This document shows positions 34,504-41,696 of a stretch of 64,000 nt of DNA, piece by piece. The DNA lies in contig JAEZJF010000018.1 in assembly GCA_023415825.1 (NCBI GenBank), forward strand, positions 1 through 64,000, given 5' to 3'. Within the stretch, counting starts at the first letter, position 1; every line of letters begins with the position of its first letter. This DNA comes from Bacillota bacterium (GTDB lineage Bacteria; Bacillota; Clostridia; DSM-8532). Under the pieces are notes generated by a model, which was not told the origin of the DNA, made no database searches, and worked only from the letters and a program-made list of their open reading frames with translations. A program made the translations under genes and the position numbers.

Positions 34504-35325
34504 ATGAAAAGAGTCAGACGCATTCAATCCCTGCTAGCGTTGCTGTTGATAGCGGTTATGCTTACAGGCTGTCTTTCAATCGACATAAAGGTTAATAAGA
34601 ACGGCTCGCTTGATATGACCTATACCATCAATACCGCACAAACGGAAAGCATAATGCCGGCTGGCGATATAGAGAAAGCTATTAAGGAATCCGTTGACGA
34701 CATGAATGGAAAAGCGGATAAGAAAATTGTGAAATTAAAAGATATTAAACAAGATAAAAAAAAGAAAACAATAACAGCTAAGATTACCGTATCGGATATT
34801 AATCAAATGGGTGATGGCTCATTCTTCGGGACTGTTAAAGAATATCGAAAGAACGGCGGCGCAGGTTTGAACAATCTTGTTAATGCCAAAGGTAAAGAAG
34901 TTGAGGCCGATAAGATTTCAGATAATATGCAGGTGGTCTATTTACCCATGGGTGCTGCCGACAGTTATGGTATGATAGAGGTTACCATGTCCGTTCCTGG
35001 TAGTATTCAATACATAACCGATGGTGGAGAAATTGACAAAAGGGATACGGCCGTTTTCAACAGCCAAAATCCTTTGGTTATATTTAAAAAAAGCGGCGGA
35101 TTTCCTATTTGGCTGTTTATAATACTCGCTGCGGTATTTATACTCTTTGTGATGAAGAAAAAAAGACCGTCCACAGCGCCACTAAATACAGCTTCGGCTT
35201 CGGTCCAAGGGTCACCTCAGATTCCCCTCTCCCAGGAATCACCGCTTCAAACATCTGCTGGGGAGGAGCTTACTGAGGAATCCCCTCCTGTTGTTGAAGA
35301 CCCTGTGGACACTTCGTCTGATTAA
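34504..35325 (+). CDS. Membrane-anchored lipoprotein of unknown function
   Basis: A 273-residue protein with a lipoprotein signal peptide ending LTGC (Cys about residue 23), an extracellular domain rich in Lys and Asp (about 25-195), a membrane helix near 200-217 (PIWLFIILAAVFILFVM), a basic stop-transfer KKKR, and a Ser/Pro/Glu-rich cytoplasmic tail of about 50 residues. The N-terminal part beginning LSIDIKVNKNGSLDMTY resembles LppM-like lipoproteins. It would be held to the membrane at both ends. AAGGGGGA precedes the ATG. Monocistronic; ends at the terminator at 35383-35419. Confidence 0.8.
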   Translation: MKRVRRIQSLLALLLIAVMLTGCLSIDIKVNKNGSLDMTYTINTAQTESIMPAGDIEKAIKESVDDMNGKADKKIVKLKDIKQDKKKKTITAKITVSDINQMGDGSFFGTVKEYRKNGGAGLNNLVNAKGKEVEADKISDNMQVVYLPMGAADSYGMIEVTMSVPGSIQYITDGGEIDKRDTAVFNSQNPLVIFKKSGGFPIWLFIILAAVFILFVMKKKRPSTAPLNTASASVQGSPQIPLSQESPLQTSAGEELTEESPPVVEDPVDTSSD

Positions 35326-35382
35326 GAGGATGAGCCGATTCAGGCTCGCTCAGAATGACACAAAACTTATTCAACAATATAT

Positions 35383-35419
35383 TTTAGGCCCTCTGCTCAA
35401 AAACAGCAGAGGGCCTAAA
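35383..35419. terminator. Terminator between convergent lipoprotein and NlpC/P60 genes
   Basis: A perfect 15-bp stem (35383-35397 with 35405-35419) has a 7-base loop. T-runs are short on both sides, but the location between two convergent genes supports the call. Confidence 0.8.
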
Positions 35420-35444
35420 TTTGACTATTTCTATGATTATCCGG

Positions 35445-36452
35445 TTATTTAATCACGCGTCTTGCACCCATGTATTTGCCTCTGTAGGAAGCCAGGTTCA
35501 TAACAATGACTTGTTTCTTGGTCGTTGATGCGTGAATGAAATTTCCGCCGCCTACGTATATTCCTACATGGCTGACATCCGCTGTTCCTCCGTCCGTATC
35601 AAAAAGGACGATATCCCCTGCTCTTAAGTCAGAACGCGCAATCTTTGTGCCGAATCCCCAATACTCTGCTGAAGAACGGGGAACATAAATATCATACTTT
35701 GCAAAAACGTATTTGGTAAAGCCTGAGCAATCAAAACCTTTTGTAGAATAGCCGCCGTATTTGTAGGGGACTCCCTGAAGAGTTTTGGAATAGCTGACGA
35801 TTTTCTCAGCCAGGCTTAATTGTGCTTCAGTAGCAGGTTTTGAAGACTCTGTTTTTTCTGTAGTTCCTCTGGAAGCGGTTGTTGTGGATGTTGTTATTTT
35901 CTTTTCTACAACGACTTTGGTAACTTCTTTCTCACTATTAACCAGGTGCTTAGCCAGGATATAACCTTTCTTATCCGACCAGGTTATGATTTTCGCCCAT
36001 TCACCTATGGTTTCATAATAGGTAACCTTATCGCCTCTTTTTATGGTCGCTATCTTATTGCTTTCGGCATTGGGTTCTTCACGCACATTGAGCTCATTGG
36101 CATTAACATAGCGAACGACGGACTTTACTTCTGGAGTTGGAGTAGGAGCGGGTGTAGATGTGGTTTCTGCTTGTGCAACGGTCAGATCGGCTGAAGTTGC
36201 GGCTAGTAAAGTGAGAGTAGGTTCCTCTGTGGTCGCTTTAATCTTTTTAAGGGCTAGCATTTCGGCTCTTTCTTGTGCCTCGTTGAACGGTACAGATGCA
36301 ATATCATTGGTATTTTCCATTCTATTCAACTGTGAGTCCATCTCCGTATTTGGAGCAGTTAGGGTAGAAGAAAGTGCAAAAGCAGTTTGAGAAAGAATAA
36401 AAAGCAAAGTTAGAATCAGAAACGAGAAATTGACCGACTTAGGTTTTTGCAT
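35445..36452 (-). CDS. Secreted SH3b-NlpC/P60 peptidoglycan hydrolase
   Basis: A 335-residue exported endopeptidase. A signal peptide (about 1-27) is followed by a low-complexity Thr/Pro region, a bacterial SH3 domain (about 120-185, NANELNVREEPNAESNKIA), a Ser/Thr linker and a C-terminal NlpC/P60 domain. The catalytic Cys is in GFDCSGFTKYVF and the His in VSHVGIYVGGGNFIHAST. It probably cleaves stem-peptide bonds in the wall. ATG 36452 has AGGAGG six bases upstream; the longer frame runs into the riboswitch. Control by c-di-AMP is typical for such hydrolases. Confidence 0.93.
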   Translation of the reverse strand: MQKPKSVNFSFLILTLLFILSQTAFALSSTLTAPNTEMDSQLNRMENTNDIASVPFNEAQERAEMLALKKIKATTEEPTLTLLAATSADLTVAQAETTSTPAPTPTPEVKSVVRYVNANELNVREEPNAESNKIATIKRGDKVTYYETIGEWAKIITWSDKKGYILAKHLVNSEKEVTKVVVEKKITTSTTTASRGTTEKTESSKPATEAQLSLAEKIVSYSKTLQGVPYKYGGYSTKGFDCSGFTKYVFAKYDIYVPRSSAEYWGFGTKIARSDLRAGDIVLFDTDGGTADVSHVGIYVGGGNFIHASTTKKQVIVMNLASYRGKYMGARRVIK

Positions 36453-36468
36453 GATGTTCCTCCTATTT

Positions 36469-36579
36469 AAGGCCCCCGGAGTTAGCTGACGGGTGCGGGT
36501 AATAGGTAACCCTACCATTTTCATGGATTAACCCCAATAAAATTGGTTCCTCCGTACTCTCTTAAGAGAGATTAGCCTT
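36469..36579 (-). ncRNA. ydaO/yuaA c-di-AMP riboswitch
   Basis: The leftward strand matches the ydaO consensus: AAGGC/GCCTT closing stem (36575-36579, 36469-36473), CGGAGGAACCAAT, TTGGGGTTAATCC, GGTAGGGTTACC, and CCCGCACCCGTCAGCTAACT. The closing stem ends 5 bases before the AGGAGG (36459-36464) of the hydrolase, and no terminator fits in between, so control is probably at translation. Confidence 0.94.
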
Positions 36580-36632
36580 TTTTTTGCATTTATATTACAA
36601 ATATATGTCGTTTTGTTCCATTTGCTTCGTAC

Positions 36633-36661
36633 ATTATATCAACAAAAGTCTCATAAAGCAA
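36633..36661 (-). promoter_or_regulatory. Promoter of the riboswitch/NlpC-P60 transcript
   Basis: Leftward TTGCTT (36656-36661) and TATAAT (36633-36638) are spaced 17 bases, about 54 bases before the riboswitch. Confidence 0.7.
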
Positions 36662-36864
36662 CCCAAAGCAAATATTACCAAATTTTTACCTTTTGTATGT
36701 GTTTTTTTGTAAGTTTAATGCAATATTACAAATGTGTTTTCTTATTAATACAAGACACTAAATTAATAGGTATATCCTCCTGCTCTTAATATTTTATACA
36801 TTTACTTATTTATGTTGCTTAAACCACTCATCCCTCCCAATTTATTTTACTCCCCTTGTCCCTC

Positions 36865-36960
36865 GCATATAACTACGGTGGCCACTATATGCCCATTTTT
36901 TTCTTGTGACCTCGGCTACAGAAACTCGAAATTCCTATAAGCTCCTATGCTAGGCTTATA
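36865..36960. other. Gene-free stretch with two inverted repeats
   Basis: The 36662-36980 stretch has no credible reading frame. It contains GCATATA/TATATGC arms (36865-36871, 36886-36892) followed rightward by seven T, a terminator-like form with no rightward gene before it, and TATAAGC/GCTTATA arms (36936-36942, 36954-36960). I recognise no known RNA family in it. Confidence 0.35.
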
Positions 36961-36980
36961 CTTGAGGATTACTGCTTTGC

Positions 36981-37009
36981 TTGACAAAAGAACATGTGTT
37001 CCCTATGAT
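36981..37009 (+). promoter_or_regulatory. Promoter of the YcaQ/AlkX-like gene
   Basis: TTGACA (36981-36986) and TATGAT (37004-37009) are spaced 17 bases, about 55 bases before the start codon. The spacer is filled by a LexA-type palindrome. Confidence 0.8.
36990..37001 (+). promoter_or_regulatory. Putative LexA (SOS) box
   Basis: GAACATGTGTTC fits the Gram-positive LexA/DinR core GAAC-RNRY-GTTY; only the outermost C and G of the 14-base consensus are absent. It lies between the -35 and -10 boxes, where LexA would block polymerase. Confidence 0.7.
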
Positions 37010-37063
37010 GGAATAAGATGAAAACTAGAATGATGATTTTTATAGATCAAGAGGATGGGCGTT

Positions 37064-38302
37064 ATGATCAAGCTAACAAAAGCTCAGGCTCGACAGTTTC
37101 TTCTTCTCTATCATGGCCTTGTGAAACCTCCCGCATTTAAAGGGAAGCAAGGTATTTTAGATTATATCAACCGTGTAGGTTGTATCCAATTTGATCCTTT
37201 AAATAAGGTGGGTCATAACCAGGAACTGGTGCTCCAATCCCGCATCAAGGATTTCAAGCCTTCCATGCTTGATGAGCTTCTTTATAAAGATCGCCTTTTA
37301 CTTGATGGCTGGGATAAATGTATGTCCATTTATTCAGTTCAAGACTGGCCATTTTTTGAACCCATCAGGCAGTCCGAAAATAAGCGTATGGTACAAAATT
37401 ACGAGATCATGTCCGTAGTTCCCGATGTTCTGGATCAGATTGACAAAAGAGGGCCCTTAACCTCCTCCGATTTGGATTTTGATCGTACCGTAGATTGGTC
37501 TTGGGCCCCTACCACCCTGTCCCGTGCTGCCATGGAGAGCCTGTATTTTGCAGGCAAGCTTATTGTGCATCATAAAAAGCGTACCCGAAAAGTTTACGAT
37601 CTGACAGAAAAAAATCTTCCCACAGCCCTTCTAGCCAAACAAAATCCTTGTCCGACCATGGAAAGCTACCTGGATGCCTATGTTCTTCGACGAATCCAGG
37701 GTCTTGGTCTTCTTTGGAATAAAGCAGGCGACGGTTGGCTTGGCATATCAGACCTTAAAAGTGCAGAGCGCACCTCATCCATTCAACGGCTCATATCAGC
37801 AGGGAAATTAATAGAGGTTCAAGTTGAAGGAATCAAGGAACCCCTTTATACAGCCAAGGCTTATGAGTATTTGCTTGATGATGCACTTCAACAGAGGTGC
37901 ATTCAACAAGAAATGCACCAAAAGCCTCAGCCCGCTAAACTGAATAAAGCCTCATCAGCGGCTTTTATTCTGGCACCTCTGGATAATCTTCTTTGGGAAA
38001 GACGCCTGGTAAAAGAGCTTTTTAACTTTGATTACCGCTGGGAGGTTTATAAACCTGAAAACCAGCGCGAGTTTGGCTATTATGTCCTGCCTGTTCTATA
38101 TGGTGATAAATTTGTTGCGCGCTTTGAGCCTCAAAGAGAGAAAGCCTCGAATGCTCTTCTTATCAAGAACTGGTGGTGGGAATCTGGCGTTCGCAAGAAC
38201 AAGGCTTTAAAGAAAGCTCTTCATCAGTGTTTCGAAAGGTTTAAGGATTACCTGGGTGTAGAAACTATCATTTTCCCGGAGGACCCCTTCTTTTCAGCAT
38301 AA
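37064..38302 (+). CDS. ycaQ: YcaQ/AlkX-like winged-helix DNA glycosylase (HTH_42 family)
   Basis: A 412-residue protein of the HTH_42 (DUF1006) family, whose members AlkZ and YcaQ/AlkX excise alkylated bases and unhook DNA crosslinks. The catalytic Q-x-D motif of the YcaQ/AlkX branch is present as IQFDPLNKVG at residues 41-50 (Gln42, Asp44). The body contains tandem winged-helix segments, and the C-terminus carries the usual beta-barrel region (LAPLDNLLWERRLVKELFNF). ATG 37064 is preceded by GAGG at 9 bases; the ATG at 37055 directly abuts it. The LexA-like box in the promoter agrees with a DNA-damage role. Confidence 0.88.
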   Translation: MIKLTKAQARQFLLLYHGLVKPPAFKGKQGILDYINRVGCIQFDPLNKVGHNQELVLQSRIKDFKPSMLDELLYKDRLLLDGWDKCMSIYSVQDWPFFEPIRQSENKRMVQNYEIMSVVPDVLDQIDKRGPLTSSDLDFDRTVDWSWAPTTLSRAAMESLYFAGKLIVHHKKRTRKVYDLTEKNLPTALLAKQNPCPTMESYLDAYVLRRIQGLGLLWNKAGDGWLGISDLKSAERTSSIQRLISAGKLIEVQVEGIKEPLYTAKAYEYLLDDALQQRCIQQEMHQKPQPAKLNKASSAAFILAPLDNLLWERRLVKELFNFDYRWEVYKPENQREFGYYVLPVLYGDKFVARFEPQREKASNALLIKNWWWESGVRKNKALKKALHQCFERFKDYLGVETIIFPEDPFFSA

Positions 38303-38490
38303 CTTTAAATCTTAGCGTTTCAGGGAAAGAGTTTTAGAATAGAGTAGATAAACAGTTATCCGATGATAATTTGGGAAATAAACGCGGGAAATTAAAACAA
38401 AAGAGACTTGCATATCGGAAATGACCGGACATGATGATGAAGTGGCAATTGAAGGAGTTAAGGTAATTTTATGAATTTTGAAAATAGGGC

Positions 38491-38519
38491 TTGTAAAAAT
38501 TGATTGCCGGTGCTATACT
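38491..38519 (+). promoter_or_regulatory. Promoter of the initiator tRNA
   Basis: TTGTAA (38491-38496) and TATACT (38514-38519) are spaced 17 bases, 23 bases before the tRNA. The 38303-38490 stretch before it holds no recognisable gene. Confidence 0.6.
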
Positions 38520-38542
38520 AGTTAAGCACTCGAAAATGACGT

Positions 38543-38620
<78 letters not shown>

Positions 38621-38623
38621 ATG

Positions 38624-38656
38624 AAAACCCTGATAGATAAACGCTATCAGGGTTTT
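38624..38656 (+). terminator. Terminator of the initiator tRNA
   Basis: AAAACCCTGATAG (38624-38636) pairs with CTATCAGGGTTTT (38644-38656) and is followed by T-rich sequence, just four bases after the tRNA. Confidence 0.9.
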
Positions 38657-38838
38657 TCTTTTACTTGAGTTTTTGGATGAAATTCGGGTTTTGTGAACTT
38701 TTTGGGGGCTACGCTATGAATTGAGTGCTTTTGCGGTATCTTTCTTATAAATTATACCTTCCAAAGATCAGCCGCTTGATGATCCGCTGACTTCAAGGCA
38801 TGAGCATAAACCGCTAGTGTTACATTTGCGTTTATCTA

Positions 38839-40461
38839 TTATTCTATAACTGTGAAATTATATTTTGCAAGCACCTCTCCTGTACTGACAAGAGAAATTG
38901 TTATGTATCCTGATCCTAGCCCACCTTCTCTCGTCATAATATAATCGTCTACTGTACTGTCATTCTCTACATTTTTGATTATTCTGTTATAAGTTTCCCC
39001 GTTTGGGTAGTGGCAAGTTATAGAAACATCTTGTGGTGATGATATGCCGCTTATATTTCCTTCAAGCTTGATTAAATTCAAGAATCTGATTTCTTTAGAA
39101 ACTTCCCCTGTGAATGTGGGATTATCCGGCGGAACAGGTGTAGGGGTGGCGGAAGGTGTTGCTTGTTGTGTTGGCTCCGGTGTTGGCTGCGGTGTAGGCT
39201 GCGGCGTTGGCTGTGGCGTTGGCTGCGGCGTTGGCTTCTGTGTTGGCTGCAGCGTTGGCTTCTGTGTTGGCTGCGGCGTTGGCTTCTGTGTTGGCTGCGG
39301 CGTTGGCTTCTGTGTTGGCTGCGGTGCACTACTGTTTGACGGCGAAGGCGTTGCCGGGGTTCCGGCTGAGGGACTGGGAGTCGTTTCTTCCGCCCGTACT
39401 AGGATCTCTTTCCCAACAGGATATACATACAGAGAGCTCAAGTTATCTGCTCTTAAATAATAGTATTTTCTTTCAGCTCCGGCAGCTTCGGCTTCAGAAA
39501 ATTTTGTATCGCTGCTCATACCAAGCTTTTTGTCCAGGTCCTCATATGTATCTCTTTCAAACAAGTAAGGCAATGAAACATCGACAAAACTAAGCGCTTC
39601 ATACGCGTGGCTTGACAACTTGTTTCTATCCACTACATACGCAAGCTGCAGCAATTCATCTGTTTTTATATCGCTGTAAAAAGCGAAGTTCATACCATTT
39701 GTCAGAGTATAAACCTCACATGTTACGGCGCCAAAAACTTCCATGTTTAAAGTTGATTTGGTCTTTGACGCATTACTGAACGTAGGTAAATTATGATCTT
39801 TGAGACGTCCATCCATCATTTTAATGATTTCATATTTCGATAAACCTATACCGACGGGTACTTGGGCGCCGTTTTCCAAGGAAACATTAGATATTATATC
39901 TTTATAGAGCTTATCAAGCTTGTCTTGCGAACTCGTATCTCCGATTAAAACCATGCAGTACAGATATTTGTCCCTCACTGTTGCATAGTAGTTGACATAC
40001 TGTGTGCCTTTTCCATAGTCAGCGGTAAATGTGGCAGTATTTACATTATTTTTAGAATCGAAATTGTCTGAAATAGCTTTTACATTAGACGCAGATGCGG
40101 TAAAATCCATATACGCCAATAACATGTTGGAATGCATATCAGCACCTTCGACTGAAAAACTGTCAAGACTCGAGTTGGATACAAACAGCATACTTCCGTC
40201 CGGAAGGTAAAAATAGTTCGCTCCGTCTATGTTTTTGTATTCCCAGGTTGAAGACACCTTATAGGAAAATTGACTGATGGTATATGCTTTGTCCATGCTA
40301 GTTTTATTGGTGTTTTCGGTGGTGTAGGTTTTGTCTAAGCTGGATTCATTGGTGCTTTCGGAGGCATAGGTTTTATCTAAGCTAGATTCATTGGTGGCTC
40401 TGGAAGGTGCGCAGCCGGTTAAAATGCCAATAAGCAATAAAGGAATTATTATTTTTTTCAA
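38839..40461 (-). CDS. Repeat-rich surface lipoprotein
   Basis: A 540-residue lipoprotein with a signal ending LTGC (Cys 17). Three tandem 14-residue repeats follow at residues 23-64 (TNESSLDKTYASES, TNESSLDKTYTTEN, TNKTSMDKAYTISQ). A globular region of about 290 residues comes next, then a Pro/Thr/Gln linker made of PTPQPTQK-type units, and a C-terminal beta-rich domain of about 90 residues. No catalytic motif is visible. The linker and N-terminal repeats are also repeats at the DNA level, so length variation is likely. Function is unknown; a wall-spanning substrate-binding or adhesive role is possible. Confidence 0.75.
   Translation of the reverse strand: MKKIIIPLLLIGILTGCAPSRATNESSLDKTYASESTNESSLDKTYTTENTNKTSMDKAYTISQFSYKVSSTWEYKNIDGANYFYLPDGSMLFVSNSSLDSFSVEGADMHSNMLLAYMDFTASASNVKAISDNFDSKNNVNTATFTADYGKGTQYVNYYATVRDKYLYCMVLIGDTSSQDKLDKLYKDIISNVSLENGAQVPVGIGLSKYEIIKMMDGRLKDHNLPTFSNASKTKSTLNMEVFGAVTCEVYTLTNGMNFAFYSDIKTDELLQLAYVVDRNKLSSHAYEALSFVDVSLPYLFERDTYEDLDKKLGMSSDTKFSEAEAAGAERKYYYLRADNLSSLYVYPVGKEILVRAEETTPSPSAGTPATPSPSNSSAPQPTQKPTPQPTQKPTPQPTQKPTLQPTQKPTPQPTPQPTPQPTPQPTPEPTQQATPSATPTPVPPDNPTFTGEVSKEIRFLNLIKLEGNISGISSPQDVSITCHYPNGETYNRIIKNVENDSTVDDYIMTREGGLGSGYITISLVSTGEVLAKYNFTVIE
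39170..39330. repeat. Coding tandem repeats, 12/24-base units
   Basis: Units of 12 and 24 bases (GTTGGCTGCGGC and GTTGGCTTCTGT types) repeat about a dozen times and encode the Pro/Thr/Gln linker of the lipoprotein. Confidence 0.85.
40270..40395. repeat. Coding tandem repeat, three 42-base units
   Basis: Three 42-base units encode the 14-residue repeats at the mature N-terminus of the lipoprotein. Two are close to identical and the third has diverged. Confidence 0.85.
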
Positions 40462-40590
40462 TTCATCGATCCTCCGATAATTATGTTATTTTATTTGACA
40501 GTAAAATTTGACACAAATGTATCGGCTCATATATAACATAATACTATAAATAACATAATATGCAATAATTCCATTCAAATACTCCCCAAG

Positions 40591-41520
40591 TTAATTGATT
40601 ATACTCTTTAAAGGAATGGCATTAGGCAAATCAGCATTTATTGAATAATAGTCTTCGAAATCCTGTTTACTTAAAGACTTTGTCCGTGCATCTTTACGGA
40701 AATCATTCGGTGAAATACCATAATTATGTTTAAAAAGGTGGTAAAAGTGGCTTAGTGATATAAACCCTACATCATCACAAATTGAAATGATTGAGTTTTC
40801 AGTAGTTATAAGCTGACGTGCGGCATAATCTAGCCGGATATCATTTATCAATTTTGTCGGAGTCTTATTTAGATATTTACGGCATGACCTGGACAAATGC
40901 TCAACACTTTTACCTGATAGTCTGTACATAGCTGGAAGCCCAGCGCTGAAGTTATCCTTTTTCAACATTTCAAGGCTAAGCCAGCGCAGCCAGTCGGGAA
41001 TACTATTTGTATTTTTAGCCGGTAAAAGCGGAAAATACTTAACGATCATATTAAAGAGCGTAATTCGAAATACTGAATCAGAACTGTCTTTCATTATTTT
41101 CTTAGATACAATTAACTGCTCCAATTCTCTTACTATTTCAGCCAGTTCATTTGGACTTGTCTGAATGTGAGGGGGTATTTTAGGCTGCAGCAACCTACTT
41201 GTAGAAAAACCTTCTCCAAGGTATTCAAAAAGGGATAGCATAATATCCTGCGGTACAATGAGGTTGATTATTTGGAAGCTTAGCGATGGATGTTCGTAGT
41301 AATGCACGTCATCGGGCCGAACAAAATACATCATACCGGTAGAAATTTTCTCCTGCACCCCGTTTACTTGATGGCAAGCATAGCCTTTACTTACTATAAA
41401 AATCTCATAATAATCATGGCAATGAGAAATTTTCAATTGCTCCGGATCATTTATATATGAAGCGTAGCCCCGTCCTCTCATTCTAACAAAATGCTCGGCA
41501 TGCAAACGAAGTACTTCCAT
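40591..41520 (-). CDS. AraC-family transcriptional regulator
   Basis: A 309-residue regulator. An N-terminal cupin-like effector domain (about 25-120, with HCHDYYEIFIVSKGYACHQV) is joined to a C-terminal AraC DNA-binding domain with two helix-turn-helix units; the last reads ISICDDVGFISLSHFYHLFK followed by GISPNDFRKD. It is transcribed away from the glycyl radical enzyme operon and is the obvious candidate for its activator. The divergent promoter has a good TATAAT at 41611-41616 but no recognisable -35 box, as expected for activator-dependent expression. The inducer is presumably the imported sugar. Confidence 0.9.
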   Translation of the reverse strand: MEVLRLHAEHFVRMRGRGYASYINDPEQLKISHCHDYYEIFIVSKGYACHQVNGVQEKISTGMMYFVRPDDVHYYEHPSLSFQIINLIVPQDIMLSLFEYLGEGFSTSRLLQPKIPPHIQTSPNELAEIVRELEQLIVSKKIMKDSSDSVFRITLFNMIVKYFPLLPAKNTNSIPDWLRWLSLEMLKKDNFSAGLPAMYRLSGKSVEHLSRSCRKYLNKTPTKLINDIRLDYAARQLITTENSIISICDDVGFISLSHFYHLFKHNYGISPNDFRKDARTKSLSKQDFEDYYSINADLPNAIPLKSIIN

Positions 41521-41696
41521 AGCAACCCCACTTCTGGCTCATTATTACGATATCAATATACAACAAAGATTTCATCATAGCAAGACAAGAGCTCCATGGT
41601 AAGGCCATGCTATAATTTAAAAGACACTAATTCCGGAATTTTTCTACCGACAACAAGCCGGAAAAAGACAACTTCCAAATAAAGGTGATAACTAGC

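Noticed and set aside
39170..39330. Regularly spaced repeats that might suggest a CRISPR array
   Set aside because: The units are contiguous in-frame 12/24-base repeats encoding a Pro/Thr linker, without unique spacers.
39044..39593. Rightward frames of more than 120 codons opposite the repeat-rich lipoprotein
   Set aside because: They come from the 12/24-base repeats, are monotonous Gly/Cys/Val or Ala/Val/Leu repeats and have no ribosome binding site.
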